A DNA stretch of 64,000 bases from Pseudoalteromonas nigrifaciens. GTDB lineage: Bacteria; Pseudomonadota; Gammaproteobacteria; Enterobacterales; Alteromonadaceae. Positions 52,052 to 60,925 of this stretch are shown one piece after another. The notes under the pieces were generated by a model, which searched no databases, was not told where the DNA came from, and worked only from the letters and a program-made list of their open reading frames with translations. How positions within the stretch are numbered: the first letter of the stretch is position 1; every line of letters begins with the position of its first letter. Both the position numbers and the translations under genes were made by a program. The stretch covers positions 1,736,001 to 1,800,000 of the forward strand of contig NZ_CP011036.1 in assembly GCF_002221505.1 (NCBI RefSeq), in the 5' to 3' direction.

Positions 52052-53218
52052 ATGGCAAACAAAACAAGCACAAACACCAAATTCAATTGGTTTGAAGTAT
52101 TTAGAGCCGGTACACAAACCGATTCTAAAGGCGTAACACACACATTTAGCGATGCAGATTTAAACAGCGTTGTAACCAACTTTAAACCTAAAACCGCTCC
52201 GCTGGTTATTGGCCACCCTAAAATGCACGATGCTGCATGGGGCTGGGCCAGTGATTTAAAAGCTGAAGGCGGCTCTTTGTTTGCTAAAGCAGACGATGTT
52301 TGCGCTGAATTTGCCCAAGCTGTAGCCGATAAGCGCTACCCTAACCGCTCGGTACGATTAGAAAAAGTAGCTAATGGCTACCAACTTGCGCACATTGGTT
52401 ATTTAGGTGGCAAGCCCCCTGCTGTTGAAGGCCTTGCCTGGCAGTTTAACCAAGCCGATGATGCCGACACCCTTACCCTAGAATTTGCTGCAGGCGATAT
52501 TGACAACATATCGCTGCACACATCAAACACCCTTACCCGCCTTATGAGTAATTTACGTGGCTTTATAACTGACCGCTTTGGTAGTGAAGCAGCAGATAAA
52601 GTTGTGCCTAATTACGAAGGTGAATGGTTAAAAGAAGAAACCATTATTGCTGAGCATGAGCGTGCTAAAGCCAATAGCGACAATACAGAATTTAATAAAG
52701 GCGATGATGCTATTAATACCGATATAAATAGCAACGCCACCCCACCCACCCATGAGGACAATGCAATGGATGAAAAAGAGAGAAAGGCGCTGCAAGACCA
52801 AATTGATGCAGCGAACGCTAAAAACGCTAAGTTGGAATACGCGCAGCGTGTTGCCGCGGCCAGCACCTTTATTAATACCGAAGTAAACGGTGGTAAAGCG
52901 CCGCGTTTAACGAATACCGATGGTGTGGCTGAGTTTATGGCCAAGTTAAATGATGGCGATGCCACGTTTGAATTTGCAGCCAGCGACGGTAAAAACCAAG
53001 AGCTTAAACCTGCGACCTGGTTTGAAGGGTTTTTAAAAGGTTTACCAGAGCAAACTGGCTTAACAAGCGAGTTTAATAAAGACGATAAAAACGGCGAAGT
53101 AACTGACGATAGTGCAGAAACACTGGCAGCTAAGGCGCTTGATTATCAACAATCACAATCTAGTAAAGGCGTGACTATTAGCATTACCGCTGCGCTGGAC
53201 CAAATTAAAAAGGCATAA
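52052..53218 (+). CDS. Phage head maturation protease/scaffold (Mu gpI-like)
   Basis: A 388-aa protein. The N-terminal half (NWFEVFRAGTQTDSKG, APLVIGHPKMHDAAWGW, YPNRSVRLEKV, YLGGKPPAVEGL) matches the Mu I protease family; the C-terminal half from residue 239 is charged and helical, as a scaffold. As in Mu (I and Z), an internal start can give the scaffold alone. It is the first gene of the rightward arm and precedes the capsid genes. Confidence 0.88.
   Translation: MANKTSTNTKFNWFEVFRAGTQTDSKGVTHTFSDADLNSVVTNFKPKTAPLVIGHPKMHDAAWGWASDLKAEGGSLFAKADDVCAEFAQAVADKRYPNRSVRLEKVANGYQLAHIGYLGGKPPAVEGLAWQFNQADDADTLTLEFAAGDIDNISLHTSNTLTRLMSNLRGFITDRFGSEAADKVVPNYEGEWLKEETIIAEHERAKANSDNTEFNKGDDAINTDINSNATPPTHEDNAMDEKERKALQDQIDAANAKNAKLEYAQRVAAASTFINTEVNGGKAPRLTNTDGVAEFMAKLNDGDATFEFAASDGKNQELKPATWFEGFLKGLPEQTGLTSEFNKDDKNGEVTDDSAETLAAKALDYQQSQSSKGVTISITAALDQIKKA
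52766..53218 (+). CDS. Internal-start scaffold protein within the protease gene (gpZ-like)
   Basis: An in-frame ATG at 52766 (MDEKERKALQDQ) is preceded by GAGGA at 52754-52758, a good ribosome site inside the coding sequence. It would give a 150-aa scaffold, like Mu Z within I. The location at the boundary of protease and helical region supports real use. Confidence 0.65.
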   Translation: MDEKERKALQDQIDAANAKNAKLEYAQRVAAASTFINTEVNGGKAPRLTNTDGVAEFMAKLNDGDATFEFAASDGKNQELKPATWFEGFLKGLPEQTGLTSEFNKDDKNGEVTDDSAETLAAKALDYQQSQSSKGVTISITAALDQIKKA

Positions 53219-53222
53219 GACT

Positions 53223-53618
53223 ATGGCAAATCCAGGATTTATTAAAAACTTTGCGGCAACAGCTACTATTGCTGCTAACCGCTTGGTTGTTGTATCGCCA
53301 GTGGCTGACTTTGCTGTAGCAAGTGCGGTAGATGCAAGCGCAGCGTATGCCGGCGTAACTGAGCAAGGTACAGACGATCATTTACGAATAGATGTGGTTA
53401 TGACTCAAAGTGCGCCGGTTGAATTTGGTGGTGTAATTGAAGCGGGTGATTTAATTATTGCAGACGCAGACGGTAAGGCAGTGGCATTTGACTTAGCGAC
53501 TAGTGTGGGTGCGACACAAATACATATTGCAGGCTGGGCCATGGAAGACGGTGACGTGGGTGTAATTGGTGACATATTTTTAGCGCCACAAGTAATAGCG
53601 ACTATTCCAACTGCATAG
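53223..53618 (+). CDS. Capsid decoration-like protein
   Basis: A 131-aa small beta-rich protein (NPGFIKNFAATATIAANRLVVV, in part) rich in alanine, glycine and valine, between protease/scaffold and capsid genes. Position and composition fit a DUF2190-like decoration or stabilising protein. Not firmly recognised. Confidence 0.65.
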   Translation: MANPGFIKNFAATATIAANRLVVVSPVADFAVASAVDASAAYAGVTEQGTDDHLRIDVVMTQSAPVEFGGVIEAGDLIIADADGKAVAFDLATSVGATQIHIAGWAMEDGDVGVIGDIFLAPQVIATIPTA

Positions 53619-53659
53619 CGCAGCTGGGTTAACTTAAATATATATAATAAGGATTTGTC

Positions 53660-54595
53660 ATGAGTAATGGTATGCCATTTACCCCTGATGTTGAGCAAAC
53701 GGCGATTGCCATTGCTTACAAAAATAAAGCCTTGGTTGCAGATACACTTGCACCTTATTCACCGGTTGGGTTACGTAACTACAAATGGACCGAGTATAAA
53801 AAAGGCGAAAAATTTACCGTTGTAGACGATAAAATTGGCCGTAAATCGTCTCCTAATCAAGTTGAGTTTAGTGTTGAAGATAGAACAGGCTCAGTTGTTG
53901 ATTTTGGCTTAGCAGATGTTGTGCCAAATGACGATGTTACGAATGCGCCAGCAAACTATAACCCGCGTTTACATGCTGCTGAAAGTTTAACTGATTTGGT
54001 ATTGCTTAATCGTGAAATACGCGTTGCTAATATGTACAACAAAGCTGCTAACTTTGGTAGCACTCAATCATTAGCGGCGGGCGGACAAAAGCGTTTAGAT
54101 GATGCAACACTGGATATTTTGCCGTTCTTTTTAGACATGCTTGATGCACCACTTATGCGCCCGAATGCCATGACGCTATCGCAAAGTGTGGCCACTAAGC
54201 TGCGTACCCACCCTAAGTTACTAAAAGCGTTTAACGGTACTAGTGGTGATCAAGGCCTAGTGCCATGGAGTTATATTAAAGAAGTACTTGAGCTTGATTA
54301 TATAACCGTAGGCCAAGCGCGACTGAACACAGCTAAAAAAGGCCAGGCACTTGATCTGCAACGTGTGTGGAAAGATAGCTTGTCGTTTACTTACCACGAT
54401 CCGCTTGCGTCGTTTAACAATAACCGTATGACCTTTGCGCTAACCGCCCGTTATGGCTCGCGTACATCGGGCAATCGTGATGTTGCTGCTGGTTTAAACG
54501 GTGGTGTTGAAATTATGGTAGGCGAAGCTGTACAAGAGCAAGTTATTGCAAAAGATTGCGGTATTTTACTTACCAACGTATTAACGCCTGGCTAA
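53660..54595 (+). CDS. Major capsid protein
   Basis: A 311-aa protein following protease/scaffold and decoration genes, with AAGGA ribosome site. Segments such as TPDVEQTAIAIAYKNKALVADTLAPYSPV and KWTEYKKGEKFTVVDDKIGRKS (in parts), and SLSFTYHDPLASFNNNRMTFALTARYG near the end, fit phage major capsid proteins of the B3/D3112-like type. It is followed by a terminator. Confidence 0.85.
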   Translation: MSNGMPFTPDVEQTAIAIAYKNKALVADTLAPYSPVGLRNYKWTEYKKGEKFTVVDDKIGRKSSPNQVEFSVEDRTGSVVDFGLADVVPNDDVTNAPANYNPRLHAAESLTDLVLLNREIRVANMYNKAANFGSTQSLAAGGQKRLDDATLDILPFFLDMLDAPLMRPNAMTLSQSVATKLRTHPKLLKAFNGTSGDQGLVPWSYIKEVLELDYITVGQARLNTAKKGQALDLQRVWKDSLSFTYHDPLASFNNNRMTFALTARYGSRTSGNRDVAAGLNGGVEIMVGEAVQEQVIAKDCGILLTNVLTPG

Positions 54596-54627
54596 CGCTA
54601 GATTTAATTTTTCATTGTTCCCTAGTT

Positions 54628-54665
54628 AAAAGGCCTCTTTTTTTGTTTTTTTGGGGCCTTTTTTT
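54628..54665 (+). terminator. Terminator after the capsid gene
   Basis: AAAAGGCC (54628-54635) pairs with GGCCTTTT (54655-54662), T-rich loop and T-run tail. It probably reduces transcription into the connector and tail genes, keeping capsid expression high. Confidence 0.75.
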
Positions 54666-54681
54666 ACTAACTGAGGTGTGT

Positions 54682-55149
54682 ATGTTTACGACAGTTCAAG
54701 CAGTTATCGACAAAGTTGGCATTAATGTGCTGTTGCAATTTGCTACGGCTAAGTTTGCGGTGGCGGGCAGTCGCCCTACTCGTGACGATGTAGAAGCCGC
54801 ACTTTTAAGTGAAACGTATAGTGAGTTACAAGCGCAGATTAATGCTTGGTATAACCAAGCGCAAAAAAATGTAAATTCAGTTATTGCAGGGTATGTAGCG
54901 CGGTTTGAGCTAAACCAACGCGACATTGATGGATCGTTATTACCGGGCATAGCTAATGATTTAATGCATTGTGAACTTGCCCCTAACATTGCAGACGAAC
55001 ACCTTAAAAACCTTAAAAGCAGTGCTATGGCGATGCTAGACAAGGTTAGTAAAGGCGTGATCCAAATTAAGGAAGACGGGCCCGCAGCCACAAGAACAGG
55101 GATGCGCACGAGAGTTGCGGGCACTCAATTTAACTGGCCAGGCTATTAA
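54682..55149 (+). CDS. DUF1320 (Mu gp36-like) head-tail connector protein
   Basis: A 155-aa protein with DUF1320 landmarks (TRDDVEAALLSETYSELQAQINAWY in parts, NSVIAGYVARF). Mu gp36 is of this family; a role at the head-tail junction is likely. The start at 54682 has GAGGTG; upstream codons belong to the terminator region. Followed by the virion-morphogenesis gene. Confidence 0.8.
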   Translation: MFTTVQAVIDKVGINVLLQFATAKFAVAGSRPTRDDVEAALLSETYSELQAQINAWYNQAQKNVNSVIAGYVARFELNQRDIDGSLLPGIANDLMHCELAPNIADEHLKNLKSSAMAMLDKVSKGVIQIKEDGPAATRTGMRTRVAGTQFNWPGY

Positions 55150-55150
55150 A

Positions 55151-55573
55151 TTGGCGGGTGTATTTATAAATATAACGGGTAATGCACTGCCCCGCTTAAC
55201 CCAAATTGCAAACACAAGCGGTGAACCAGCTGATGTACTGGACGACATTGGTGCATTTTTAGACATGGACGTCACCACTCGATTTTTACGTGAAGTAACA
55301 CCCGAAGGCCGTAAGTGGGAGCAGTCGCAAGCGGCCAAAGACCGTGGTGGTTTAACGCTTACTGATGAGCGTAACCTGGCAGGCTCTGTTACGCATAACG
55401 TAAATGGTAATACGCTTGAGCATGGCTTAGGTGAAAAGTACGCAGCCATACACCATTTTGGCGGTAAGACCGGCCGTAATAAAAGCGTGACCTTACCCGC
55501 ACGGACAATACTGGGTATTGCTGCTGTGCAAGAGACTGAAATTAACGACATCATTACTGATTGGTTAATTTAA
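55151..55573 (+). CDS. Phage virion morphogenesis protein (Mu gpG-like tail completion)
   Basis: About 140 aa starting at TTG 55151 (AGVFINITGNALPRL), two bases after the DUF1320 stop. FLREVTPEGRKWEQSQAAKDRGG and YAAIHHFGGKTGR are typical of the phage virion morphogenesis (gpG/gpS-like) family for tail completion. An alternative TTG at 55115 would overlap DUF1320 by 35 bases. Confidence 0.8.
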   Translation: MAGVFINITGNALPRLTQIANTSGEPADVLDDIGAFLDMDVTTRFLREVTPEGRKWEQSQAAKDRGGLTLTDERNLAGSVTHNVNGNTLEHGLGEKYAAIHHFGGKTGRNKSVTLPARTILGIAAVQETEINDIITDWLI

Positions 55574-55641
55574 ACAGCCCCTTGGTTAAGTTTAAACAGT
55601 ATTTAAAGAGCATTTAAATGGCATTTAACTTTGATTTAAAC
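55569..55641. repeat. 11-bp-phased TTTAAAC array E
   Basis: TTTAAAC at 55569, then 55591 (TTTAAAC), 55602 (TTTAAAG), 55613 (TTTAAAT), 55624 (TTTAACT) and 55635 (TTTAAAC). All steps are exactly 11 bp, except the first, which is 22. The array covers the gap between two genes and continues over the start codon of the next one. Confidence 0.8.
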
Positions 55642-56061
55642 AACATAGAAACCTTGCTAAGCAACACTGTGCTTAATGCAACCGTTGGCTTTGCAAGCGA
55701 CTTTAACTACGTGCGTGAACATGCAGTACACAGTGCCCAGCTGTTTGTATTGCCACTGGCCGATGACAATATCAATACCAATGAAGTGCCTGGGCTTGAT
55801 GAGTACCAGGTTAAAGATGTGTTTGCGGTGATGATTGTGATCCCCTGCTCTGCAGGGAATGCCACCACTGATGAGCAAATTAAACAATTGCGAAGTGATA
55901 TTAAAACCGCCGTGGCTGGGTGCCAGTATGCGGGGTGGGATGCAATAAAACTTGATAAAGGCCGCACGATTGAGCTTAGCAAGAAAACAAATAATTTAAT
56001 TTATCAGTGTCAGTTTAGTGTAACTGGCATACATACCGTAGCTGTGAGGGCAATGCCATGA
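55618..56061 (+). CDS. Mu gp37-like (DUF1834) tail-region protein
   Basis: A 147-aa protein with features of the DUF1834/gp37 family (YQVKDVFAVMIVIPCSAGNATTDEQIKQLRSDI in parts), likely a tail terminator. Follows virion-morphogenesis gene. The start codon sits inside array E. It overlaps the next gene by 4 bases. Confidence 0.75.
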   Translation: MAFNFDLNNIETLLSNTVLNATVGFASDFNYVREHAVHSAQLFVLPLADDNINTNEVPGLDEYQVKDVFAVMIVIPCSAGNATTDEQIKQLRSDIKTAVAGCQYAGWDAIKLDKGRTIELSKKTNNLIYQCQFSVTGIHTVAVRAMP

Positions 56062-56261
56062 GCAAAAAAACAGAGCCGCAATTAACAAAACCCGCTGAAC
56101 AAAAGGCTGACGTTAACATAAAGCCTAAAATGTCGCGAGCGATGACAATTGCACAAAACGTTAACCAAACTTTGGCAAATGCTAAAGGTAACAGAGATGA
56201 GCTAGCCGGCGCTTTTGATTTAAAGAGCGGTGAGCTAATTAAAGTGGAGGTTACGGCATGA
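56058..56261 (+). CDS. Hypothetical small phage protein
   Basis: A 67-aa basic protein (TKPAEQKADVNIKPKMSRAM), not recognised. It overlaps both neighbours by 4 bases, so it is a genuine member of the tail operon. Confidence 0.6.
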   Translation: MSKKTEPQLTKPAEQKADVNIKPKMSRAMTIAQNVNQTLANAKGNRDELAGAFDLKSGELIKVEVTA

Positions 56262-57157
56262 GCACGTGGCGATTTAAAGACAAACTCATTTTAGCAGATG
56301 CAGCTGGTACGACGCTAACTGGCCTACATGCAATATATGCCAGTGACGTGGAGTTTACGCCAGAGAGCGAAAGCGAAAAAGACGAGTTAGAAACGAGCTA
56401 CAGCGGTGCAAGCATGGAAACCTTTTATGGCGAGCATGTAAGCCTAAACTTTAAAACACCGCTGGCAATGAGTGGTACAGCGGGTACAGCACCAGCATAT
56501 GCGCCACTTCTGCTTGCCTGTGGCATGGTGCAAGTGTCTGATGTTAGTAGCGTTACCTTTACTAAAGGTGCGGCAGTGGCTGCTAAGTGCACGTTACGCT
56601 TTGGTAAAAACACCCATAACATTACACAAATGAAAGGCAATGTGAGCTTTGCACTTGAAAAAGGCAAGCCCATGCTTAACTGGCAGTTTAAAGGTTTGTT
56701 TAGTCCGCCGGTTGCAAGCAGTGCCCCGCCAAGTGTTGATTGGGATCGTTGGGTACGCCCCGAAGTGCTAGGCGTAAGTAACAGCTCTGACTTTAAACTA
56801 AGTGACACCCAACGCACGCTGCATAAGTTAACAGTTGATTTGGGTAATAACGTGGTGTTTGACCGTGCCATTAACCACGAAGAAATTATGATTACCGGGC
56901 ATGAAAGCAGCGCTAACTTTACACTAAGCGCCGATGAGCTAACAAACTTTGATCCATGGAAAGACGTGGGCAAAGTGCAAACGTTTGAGTTTACCCATGG
57001 CACAGCCGTAGGTAAAAAAGTAACCATTATTGGGCGTTACCAAATGCCGTGGCCCAAATACACTAGCTTGGACTCGGAATTAACCGGTTACGAATTTGAC
57101 GGCAAACTAGTACCCAGTGGCACAGGCTATGACGAACTAACGATTGTTTTTGAGTAA
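56258..57157 (+). CDS. Phage tail tube protein (siphovirus-like)
   Basis: A 299-aa protein beginning MSTWRFKDKLILADAAGT. Its two related halves and position before the tail chaperones and tape measure fit the major tail (tube) protein of non-contractile tails. No sheath gene is present, in contrast with Mu. Family assignment by position and composition. Confidence 0.75.
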   Translation: MSTWRFKDKLILADAAGTTLTGLHAIYASDVEFTPESESEKDELETSYSGASMETFYGEHVSLNFKTPLAMSGTAGTAPAYAPLLLACGMVQVSDVSSVTFTKGAAVAAKCTLRFGKNTHNITQMKGNVSFALEKGKPMLNWQFKGLFSPPVASSAPPSVDWDRWVRPEVLGVSNSSDFKLSDTQRTLHKLTVDLGNNVVFDRAINHEEIMITGHESSANFTLSADELTNFDPWKDVGKVQTFEFTHGTAVGKKVTIIGRYQMPWPKYTSLDSELTGYEFDGKLVPSGTGYDELTIVFE

Positions 57158-57345
57158 TGCTTATGCGATTTCAAGCAATGAACATGACCAATATAAATAC
57201 TGGTGAAGTTGAATTTTATACCGTCGTAGTAAAAAGAAAAGGGAAAGCGCCAAGTTACTGTAAAGACAGCAATGGCATGTTGAAATTTAATACTCTTAAC
57301 GCTGCTAAAGACGAAGCTTTAAGACTAACTAAAGAATATAAGTGA
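57157..57345 (+). CDS. Hypothetical small phage protein
   Basis: A 62-aa protein, not recognised (beta segment VEFYTVVVKRKGKAP followed by a helix NAAKDEALRLTKEY). It begins at the last base of the tail tube stop and ends 7 bases before the tail chaperone gene. Confidence 0.55.
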   Translation: MLMRFQAMNMTNINTGEVEFYTVVVKRKGKAPSYCKDSNGMLKFNTLNAAKDEALRLTKEYK

Positions 57346-57352
57346 GTTTGCA

Positions 57353-57679
57353 ATGAAATTAAAATTACTAAATGACTTAAAAACTGCGGTGGTAAAAGCC
57401 CCCCTTAATTTTGAGTTTGGTGGTGTGCTATTTAAGTTTACCGCACACATAAAGCTAGTGACTGAAAGCGAGCTAAAACTGCTGACTGAAAAGCAAGGCG
57501 CTAATGATGGTGAAATTGTACGTGAACTGCTTATTAGCTGGGATGGCTTTGTTGATGACGGCAAAGACGTACCTTTTGCAAACGACACGCTTGAAGAACT
57601 GCTGGCGTACAGCGGCATAACCGCCCGCTTAAGTGTTGAGTGTATTAATGCGCAGTACCGTATACACGAAAAAAACTAG
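57353..57679 (+). CDS. Tail assembly chaperone, short form
   Basis: A 108-aa protein (PLNFEFGGVLFKFTAHIKLVTESELK in parts) between tail tube and tape measure, the position of lambda G. It ends at TAG 57677-57679, directly after a slippery heptamer. Chaperones of this type coat the tape measure during tail assembly. Confidence 0.78.
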   Translation: MKLKLLNDLKTAVVKAPLNFEFGGVLFKFTAHIKLVTESELKLLTEKQGANDGEIVRELLISWDGFVDDGKDVPFANDTLEELLAYSGITARLSVECINAQYRIHEKN

Positions 57680-58041
57680 CCGATGTTGCTAGGTGGTTTT
57701 TGGGCGACCTAGCAGCATCAAGTAAAATACTAGATGACGACGAAGCCCATTTTGGTGCACCTAAAGCACCGCTTACAAAAGAAGATACATTATTTGTATT
57801 GCCGCAAAACCACTGTGCTGTAATTGCACTTACAACTGCGAGCAGCCAGTGGCAGCGTGATAACGAAGGGGTAGAAATAGCCCTAGATTATGCCCGGGCA
57901 GATATAGCTTGGCGCTATGCAAATATAACGTTAACCCCTAATGATTTTGAAAAACTACAAACATTAGAGCGCACCATAATAAACATAATAAGGCGACCCG
58001 ATGAGCAACAAACTGAATTTGGCGTTACGCTTAAGTTATGA
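57353..58041 (+). CDS. Tail assembly chaperone, -1 frameshift form (G-GT-like)
   Basis: Slipping back one base on A-AAA-AAC (57670-57676) lets translation go on past the TAG as KKLADVARWFLGDLAASSK and on to 58041, giving about 229 aa. A hairpin (57684-57717) lies 7 bases after the slippery site. The second part (QNHCAVIALTTASSQWQRD) is typical of the T part. The second frame has no good start of its own, and its end overlaps the tape measure gene by 41 bases. Confidence 0.82.
57670..57717 (+). promoter_or_regulatory. -1 ribosomal frameshift signal
   Basis: Slippery heptamer A-AAA-AAC at 57670-57676 in the correct zero frame, 7-base spacer with the TAG stop, then an 11-bp stem TGTTGCTAGGT (57684-57694) with ACCTAGCAGCA (57707-57717), one G-U pair, 12-base loop. 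Confidence 0.85.
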
Positions 58042-60877
58042 CGGTAAAGCAGTTACCACCGGTGCGCGCCAAAACGTAAACGAACTAAACCGCATTCAGC
58101 AAGCGGTACAGCGACAAGTTGCTGCTAACCAGCAATTAGGCGCAAGCCAAGCCCGCACTATGCAACAGCAAGGCGCTATGACCCGCCAGCTGGGATTAAT
58201 GAATAGCGCCTACGGGCAAATTGGTGCAACCCTTACTACGCTTGTGGGCATTGGCACCGCCACTATGTTTGTGCGCGATACGGGCGCTGCCCAAATGTTA
58301 GATCAGCGTATAAGAGGCTTAACCAGCTCGGCGCAAGAATATGCGCAAGTACAAGCGTACTTGTTTGCTGCCTCGGATAGATTAAACACCGGTTACACCA
58401 CCCTTGCCGACTCCTACAGTAAAATTTTAACTCTACAAGATGCCGGCGTTGTAAGCCAAACCCAAGGTAAAGCCATTTTAGAGGGCATGGCTAATGCGGC
58501 GGCAAAAACAGGTGCGAGTAACGTACAGTTAAGCCAGAGTTTATTTGGTATGACTCAGGGCATGACTGCCGGCACGTTACGCGCAGAAGAGTTAAACCAA
58601 GTAACTGAGCCATTGCCAGGCTTAATGCAAAAACTAGATAAAGCCACGGGTGGCGCTGCCGGTAGTTTTAGGCAAATGGTTAATGCCGGTCAAGTTACTA
58701 GCCAAATGTTTAAAACCTACTTAATTAAAGCCCTGGATGATTACGCCGGTGCAGCTGAGGCCACCGAAGGTAAAATAAACGCCAGCTTTGCTGAAATGGG
58801 TAACGAATACCAGCGCTTAATACGCAAATACGAAGAGCCAGTAAATTTTGCTGTGACCAGTGTGGTAGATAGTATTACCGACACTATGGCTTATTTACGT
58901 GAGAACGAAGGCGCCGTAGATAGTTTAATGATGGCAACAAGTGGATTGGCTGCCGTTTTAACAGGGCATTTAGTTGCTGGGTTAGCCGCAAGCTCTAAAG
59001 GCTATATTGCCAATGTTGCCGCAAAAAGTAAGGCGTTAATTGCTGATGCAGCCTTGGCAAAACAAGCAAAAGCGACTGCTATTGCAGAGCACCAAAGAGC
59101 ATTAGCTGATCAGGCCGCTGCAAAAAGGCAGCTAGCAATGGCGCATACTGATGGCACTAGAGCAGCTGGAGTTAATAAGTTAGCTGCAGCTAATATGCAA
59201 GTAGCCGCAACACAAGGGGCAGTGAACGCTACAACCAGCGCGTATGGACCTATTGCTCGTAGAGCGACCCTTGCAGCTCGTGGGCTTAGTGCTGTTATGG
59301 GGCTACTAGGCGGGCCTGTTGGCCTACTTGTCACAGCTGGAATTGGTCTTGCTTACTTTGCAAGCCAAGGCGATGACGCTACCGACTCAGTTAATAAACT
59401 TAAAGAAGCAAGTAAAGATTTAAACCCATATGCCAACTTAACTGGTAGCCAAGCACAAGGCTTATTGCTAATGGCTCAGGGGCGGATTAAAGGCGCAATA
59501 CAGCTAGCCGATGAAGCAAGAGACCGATTTAATAACCCTTTTTTAAAAGGTAAATTTTCGGATGTGGAAGCTGCTGAAAAGCGTGTTACTGACTTAAAAA
59601 ATGAAGTGGTGGCACTGCAACAAGTACTTGCTATTAAAGAGAGTGAAAAGCCTAAACCAGTAGTAACAAGCTCTGTGCTACCAGACAACATTAAGCGCTT
59701 AGAAGTGAGCTTAATGGCTGAGGAAGCTCGTTTAAAAGACAGCTACGATAAACGTAAGCAAATGGTGATCACCGCTCGTAGCAACGATGCTGGTAATAAA
59801 GCTAAATACGATGAAATTTTAAAGCAGCTTGATATTAAGTACAGTGATGACTTAAAAAGTATAGCTGTTAAGCGCGAAGCTGATAAAACGCGGATACAAA
59901 ACCAAGCAGAAGAAAAGCGTAAAAATGACTTACAACGTGATTTAGAAAACCGTATTGCCGTAGTTAAAGGTTTTGCTGGGCGTGAAGCGCTGGCTGCTTA
60001 CAACAACGAACTGAGTGTTGAGCAAGCTAGGCAACAAGCCAGAGTTGATGCAAAACGCCGAGCACAAATTGGCTTGGCGGCTAATGATGATGCGGGCGAA
60101 CTTGAATACAATGCTGATAGCCAAATTAAGGATTTGGAACGACAGACAGAACTTAATGCAGCTAACGGTTATTACAGCCAGCGCGAGGCTGACGAGGCAG
60201 CTCATCAAGAGCGGTTAATGCAAATTAAAACCCGCCATACAGGAGCACTGCAAAGCAATGTTTTAGCATTTGCTAACTTTGAAAAACAAACCGAAACAGA
60301 AAAAGCGAGTGCTATTGTTGGTTTAGGTGCTGCCACATTTAAAACTATGGCAGGACAAAGTAAAACAGCCTTTAAAGCGTATAAAGCATTTGCTATAGCG
60401 CAAGCGGTAATTAATACATACCAAGGTGCCACTGCTGCATTTACCTCACTTGCGTCTATTCCTATTATTGGCCCTGTGCTGGGTGGTGTAGCAGCTGCGG
60501 GTGCTGTTATGAGCGGCTTACAGCAAGTACGACAAATAAAAGCACAGCAACCAGCGGGTATTGCGCACGGTGGTTTAGACTATGTACCTAACGAATCCAC
60601 TTATGTACTGCAGCGTGGTGAGCGTGTATTAAGCCCGAAACAAAATACCGAAATTAGCCAAATGGCACGACGTTATAATGGTGGCGGCGCTGCTAATGAT
60701 GCTGGTTCTGGCGGGGTTAGTATTAGTATTACCAACCAAATTACGGTGCAAGGCTCAACTAATGAGCAAAACTCGCAAGCAGTTGGCCAAGACATAGCAC
60801 GCCAAGTAGTGGGTGTTGTGGTAGCTAATATACAAGAAAACGGCTCGATTATTAGAGCAGTACGCGGTGCTGCTTAG
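58001..60877 (+). CDS. Tail tape measure protein
   Basis: A 958-aa protein, the longest in the window. N-terminal residues are glutamine- and alanine-rich coiled coil (RQNVNELNRIQQAVQRQVAANQQ in parts), with tape-measure domain landmarks MLDQRIRGLTSSAQEY, ADSYSKILTLQDAG and AEELNQVTEPLPGLMQ. Hydrophobic segments lie near 305-330 and 430-455, charged helices near 560-770, and another hydrophobic region near 800-840. Length predicts a tail of about 140 nm at 0.15 nm per residue, an established rule of thumb. The last part carries IAHGGLDYVPNESTYVLQRGERVLSP. Confidence 0.9.
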   Translation: MSNKLNLALRLSYDGKAVTTGARQNVNELNRIQQAVQRQVAANQQLGASQARTMQQQGAMTRQLGLMNSAYGQIGATLTTLVGIGTATMFVRDTGAAQMLDQRIRGLTSSAQEYAQVQAYLFAASDRLNTGYTTLADSYSKILTLQDAGVVSQTQGKAILEGMANAAAKTGASNVQLSQSLFGMTQGMTAGTLRAEELNQVTEPLPGLMQKLDKATGGAAGSFRQMVNAGQVTSQMFKTYLIKALDDYAGAAEATEGKINASFAEMGNEYQRLIRKYEEPVNFAVTSVVDSITDTMAYLRENEGAVDSLMMATSGLAAVLTGHLVAGLAASSKGYIANVAAKSKALIADAALAKQAKATAIAEHQRALADQAAAKRQLAMAHTDGTRAAGVNKLAAANMQVAATQGAVNATTSAYGPIARRATLAARGLSAVMGLLGGPVGLLVTAGIGLAYFASQGDDATDSVNKLKEASKDLNPYANLTGSQAQGLLLMAQGRIKGAIQLADEARDRFNNPFLKGKFSDVEAAEKRVTDLKNEVVALQQVLAIKESEKPKPVVTSSVLPDNIKRLEVSLMAEEARLKDSYDKRKQMVITARSNDAGNKAKYDEILKQLDIKYSDDLKSIAVKREADKTRIQNQAEEKRKNDLQRDLENRIAVVKGFAGREALAAYNNELSVEQARQQARVDAKRRAQIGLAANDDAGELEYNADSQIKDLERQTELNAANGYYSQREADEAAHQERLMQIKTRHTGALQSNVLAFANFEKQTETEKASAIVGLGAATFKTMAGQSKTAFKAYKAFAIAQAVINTYQGATAAFTSLASIPIIGPVLGGVAAAGAVMSGLQQVRQIKAQQPAGIAHGGLDYVPNESTYVLQRGERVLSPKQNTEISQMARRYNGGGAANDAGSGGVSISITNQITVQGSTNEQNSQAVGQDIARQVVGVVVANIQENGSIIRAVRGAA

Positions 60878-60925
60878 TTGTTAAGATACTGACATTAGTG
60901 TAAAAAGGAGTTTTTAAACGAGGGA

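Noticed and set aside
53405..53698. Minus-strand frame opposite the decoration-like gene
   Set aside because: No ribosome site, overlaps two well-placed structural genes and has atypical composition.
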